Source: Bifidobacteriaceae bacterium (GTDB lineage Bacteria > Actinomycetota > Actinomycetes > Actinomycetales > WQXJ01). Taken from it: a stretch of 64,000 bases of DNA. Within the stretch, counting starts at the first letter, position 1; every line of letters begins with the position of its first letter. Under the pieces are notes generated by a model. The model had not been told where the DNA came from. It saw only the letters and a list, made by a program, of their open reading frames with translations, and did not search any database. Of the stretch, positions 61,324 through 64,000 are shown one piece after another. The stretch is from positions 1-64,000 of the forward strand of contig JAIRXP010000004.1 of assembly GCA_031268215.1 (NCBI GenBank), given 5' to 3'. The position numbers and the translations under genes were made by a program.

Positions 61324-62223
61324 TCAAAGTACTACTTGGCCGCTTCTGGACAAATCGTGCTCTCTTATGGCCCCGATCACTCGCACGGCCGCGGCGTTCG
61401 CAGCGACCGCATGCACCCGCACACACCAGGCTCCTTGAGCCGCGGCGACGGTGGTGAGCGCCGCTGTCGCGGGATCCCGCCCGTCGGGGCCTGGCCCAAC
61501 TCCCCCCGGGCCAGGGCTGGCGGAATCAAGGAAGCGCTTGCGTGACGCTCCCACCAGCAGCGGGAAGCCGAGTTCCCCCAGCCGGTCCAGGCTGGCCAAC
61601 AATGGCCAGTTGGAAGCCCCTGTCTTGGCGAAGCCCAGGCCCGGATCGAGGACTATTCTGCTCGGATCGATGCCGGCTTCTTGGGCCGCCTCCGCCCGCC
61701 GCGACAATTCTGTGACTACTTCCGCGACCACATCGTCGTAGCGGTCCAGGCCGTCCATGCCGATGGAGTGACCACGCCAGTGGGTCAGCACCACCGGAAC
61801 TCCCGCCGCTGCCACAGCGTTGAACATGTCCGGGTCCGCCAGGCCACCGGACACATCGTTGATCATGGCGGCGCCGGCCTGGACGGCGGCGCTGGCCACA
61901 CTCGCCCGCATGGTGTCAACCGAAACCGTCACCGCCCGATCCGCCAGTTCCTTGACCACCGGAATGACCCGGCGCAGTTCTTCGCCTTCCTCCACCCGGG
62001 GCGCACCTGGCCGGGTGGATTCGCCGCCCACGTCGATCAAGTCGGCACCTTCCGCCAGCATTTGGTCGCAGTGATCCAGGGCAGCGACCAGCTCCATATA
62101 CCGGCCGCCATCAGAGAAGGAATCTGGCGTGACGTTGCAAATTCCCATCACGGCCGTCCGGTCTAGCTCCGCCAAAGCCGGAGGCAGCGGACTGGGGCGA
62201 CATGGCGGGGGGAAACTGGTCAT
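61324..62223 (-). CDS. folP: Dihydropteroate synthase
   Basis: VMGICNVTPDSFSDGGRYM, IDVGGESTRPGAPRVEEGEE, INDVSGG, LDPGLGFAKTGASNWPLLASLD. Confidence 0.95.
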   Translation of the reverse strand: MTSFPPPCRPSPLPPALAELDRTAVMGICNVTPDSFSDGGRYMELVAALDHCDQMLAEGADLIDVGGESTRPGAPRVEEGEELRRVIPVVKELADRAVTVSVDTMRASVASAAVQAGAAMINDVSGGLADPDMFNAVAAAGVPVVLTHWRGHSIGMDGLDRYDDVVAEVVTELSRRAEAAQEAGIDPSRIVLDPGLGFAKTGASNWPLLASLDRLGELGFPLLVGASRKRFLDSASPGPGGVGPGPDGRDPATAALTTVAAAQGAWCVRVHAVAANAAAVRVIGAIREHDLSRSGQVVL

Positions 62224-62237
62224 CAGGGTAGGCCTTT

Positions 62238-62813
62238 CTAGTGGCTAATTAGCGACATCGCCTCAGCGCGGGTCGCTCCGGAACGCAGGAGTCCACGGAC
62301 CGCTGAGGTCACGGTCTTCGAGCCGCCGGCCCGGACTCCCCGCATGGTCATACACAAATGCTCGGCCTCGACCACCACGATCACGCCGCGCGCGTCCAAG
62401 CCATCCATCAACGCATCGGCGATCTCACTAGTCAGCCGCTCCTGAACCTGCGGACGCCTCGAATAGGCGTCCACCAGCCGGGCCAGCTTCGACAGGCCAG
62501 TGATGTGACCGTCCGCCGCGGGGATGTAGCCCAAATGGGCCAGGCCGTGGAAGGGCAGCAGATGGTGTTCGCACATCGAATACACGGCCACATCTTTGAC
62601 TAGGACGAACTCCTGGTGGCCCAGGTCGAACCGGGCTGCCAGCGGTTCGCGCGGATCGCGATGCATCCCAGAGAAGATTTCCTCCGCCGCCCGCGCCACC
62701 CGGGCCGGGGTTTCAGTTAGGCCCGCCCGGTCTGGGTCCTCGCCGATGCCGATCAAGAACTCCCGTATAGCCGCTTCGATACGGCCCCGGTCGAAGGCGC
62801 CAGGCTCAGCCAT
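62238..62813 (-). CDS. folE: GTP cyclohydrolase I
   Basis: [50 protein letters not shown]; likely start [11 protein letters not shown] at 62813 (ORF 62906). Confidence 0.95.
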   Translation of the reverse strand: MAEPGAFDRGRIEAAIREFLIGIGEDPDRAGLTETPARVARAAEEIFSGMHRDPREPLAARFDLGHQEFVLVKDVAVYSMCEHHLLPFHGLAHLGYIPAADGHITGLSKLARLVDAYSRRPQVQERLTSEIADALMDGLDARGVIVVVEAEHLCMTMRGVRAGGSKTVTSAVRGLLRSGATRAEAMSLISH

Positions 62814-64000
62814 CACTACCCTCCGGCCCGTCTGGGGGCGGGCTGGAGGGACTGGCTGGGGAACTGGCGGCCGTGACGGCGGCATCCTCAGCCGAACCGA
62901 CGGCATCGGCGGCTTTATCCCCGTTACGCGCCGGCATGTTGACCGGCGGGCGGAAGGAGACCGGCCGCTCTGAGGAACTGAGCCAAACCGAGCGTTCAGG
63001 CTGTTTGACTATCTGGCGGAAGATGACGGCCAGTTGGGACTCGTTCAACGTTTCCTTCTCCAGCAACTCCAGCACCAGGGCATCCAGAACGTCACGGTTG
63101 GCCTGCAAGATTTCCCACGCCTCTTGGTGGGCGTTCTCAATTAACTCCCTGACCTGGGCATCAATCTGGGCGGCGATCGCTTCCGAATAGTCCCGCTGAT
63201 GGCCGTAGTCGCGGCCCAAGAAGACCTCTCCGTCAGCCTGGCCATAGCGGACCGAACCGAGGCCGGAACTCATGCCGTACTCCATGACCATCTTGCGGGC
63301 CGTGGCCGTGGCCTTCTCGATATCGTTCGAGGCGCCGGTAGACGGGTCGTGAAGGACCAGTTCTTCCGCTACGCGGCCACCCATGGAGTAAGCGAGCTGG
63401 TCCAGCAACTCGTTGCGGGTGACCGAATGCTTGTCACGAACCGGCATCACCATGGTGTACCCCAAGGCCCGGCCACGCGGCAAAATAGTCACCTTGGTGA
63501 CCGGATCGGTATTGCGCAGCGCGGCCGCCACCACCGCGTGGCCACCCTCATGGTAAGCGGTGTTCTGCTTCTCTTCCTCGGTCATCATCATGGACACCCG
63601 CTGCGGTCCGGCCACCACCCGGTCAATCGCTTCATCGAGCGCATGATTGGCGATCTGCTTGACATCCTCGCGGGCGGTCAGCAGCGCCGCCTCGTTCAGC
63701 ACGTTCGCCAAGTCCGCGCCAGTGAATCCAGGAGTGCGCTTGGCCACCTGAGCCAGGTCGACGTCCGGCGCCATTGGCTTGCCCTGAGCGTGGACTTTCA
63801 GGATCGCCAGGCGCCCTGGCTGATCCGGCGCACCGACTGTAATCTGGCGGTCGAACCGTCCGGGCCGCATCAAGGCCGGGTCAAGGATGTCTGGCCGGTT
63901 AGTGGCCGCGATCAAAATGACGTTGGTGCTGGCGTCGAAGCCATCCATCTCCACCAGCAACTGGTTGAGGGTTTGCTCGCGCTCATCGTGACCACCGCCC
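62806..64000 (-). CDS. ftsH: ATP-dependent zinc metalloprotease FtsH (5' end outside window)
   Basis: [55 protein letters not shown] (HExxH); reading frame open to the window edge. Confidence 0.95.
   Translation of the reverse strand, partial: GGGHDEREQTLNQLLVEMDGFDASTNVILIAATNRPDILDPALMRPGRFDRQITVGAPDQPGRLAILKVHAQGKPMAPDVDLAQVAKRTPGFTGADLANVLNEAALLTAREDVKQIANHALDEAIDRVVAGPQRVSMMMTEEEKQNTAYHEGGHAVVAAALRNTDPVTKVTILPRGRALGYTMVMPVRDKHSVTRNELLDQLAYSMGGRVAEELVLHDPSTGASNDIEKATATARKMVMEYGMSSGLGSVRYGQADGEVFLGRDYGHQRDYSEAIAAQIDAQVRELIENAHQEAWEILQANRDVLDALVLELLEKETLNESQLAVIFRQIVKQPERSVWLSSSERPVSFRPPVNMPARNGDKAADAVGSAEDAAVTAASSPASPSSPPPDGPEGSDG

Noticed and set aside
1-64000. CRISPR arrays, prophage, transposons, integrases, toxin-antitoxin or defence islands
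   Set aside because: No spaced direct-repeat array, no transposase/integrase/phage structural motifs and no restriction or defence proteins recognised in the ORF track
1-64000. tRNA or rRNA genes
   Set aside because: Intergenic intervals were scanned by eye for tRNA-like cloverleaf sequence and none was convincing; a tRNAscan-SE run would be decisive

Overview
Window from a high-GC actinobacterial chromosome (genus not assignable from sequence alone). It is mostly core metabolism. Minus strand, left to right: an NlpC/P60 cell-wall hydrolase with a c-di-AMP (ydaO/yuaA-type) riboswitch-like leader, an FprA-like reductase, a polyprenyl diphosphate synthase, a complete nuoA-N operon, and a menJ-like reductase plus ubiE/menG. 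Next is a mixed-strand menaquinone locus (menF, menD, menC, menB, menE, menA) with HtrA and a DUF3048 lipoprotein embedded. Then a short-ORF bS22 gene, an HTH regulator, TrkH/TrkA, an ABC exporter, otsA-otsB, a vWA-like membrane protein, an aldose epimerase, a UgpC/MsiK-type ATPase, a DUF4032 protein, rlmB, an acetylxylan esterase-like gene, cysS, ispF, carD, gpmA, lsr2, lysS, panC, a DUF2520 protein, DUF3180, a folB-folK fusion, folP, folE and a truncated ftsH. I see no CRISPR array, prophage, transposase, rRNA or tRNA. The items most worth a second look are: (1) the DUF4032 protein carries a full kinase-like signature; (2) a pair of paralogous hairpins after menA shows compensatory base changes; (3) a low-complexity Gln/Ser insertion sits next to the metal-binding motif of IspF; (4) the FolB-FolK fusion has long disordered segments; (5) a 32-aa bS22 gene is absent from the ORF track; (6) the c-di-AMP riboswitch-like leader. 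I found no convincing completely new multi-gene system.
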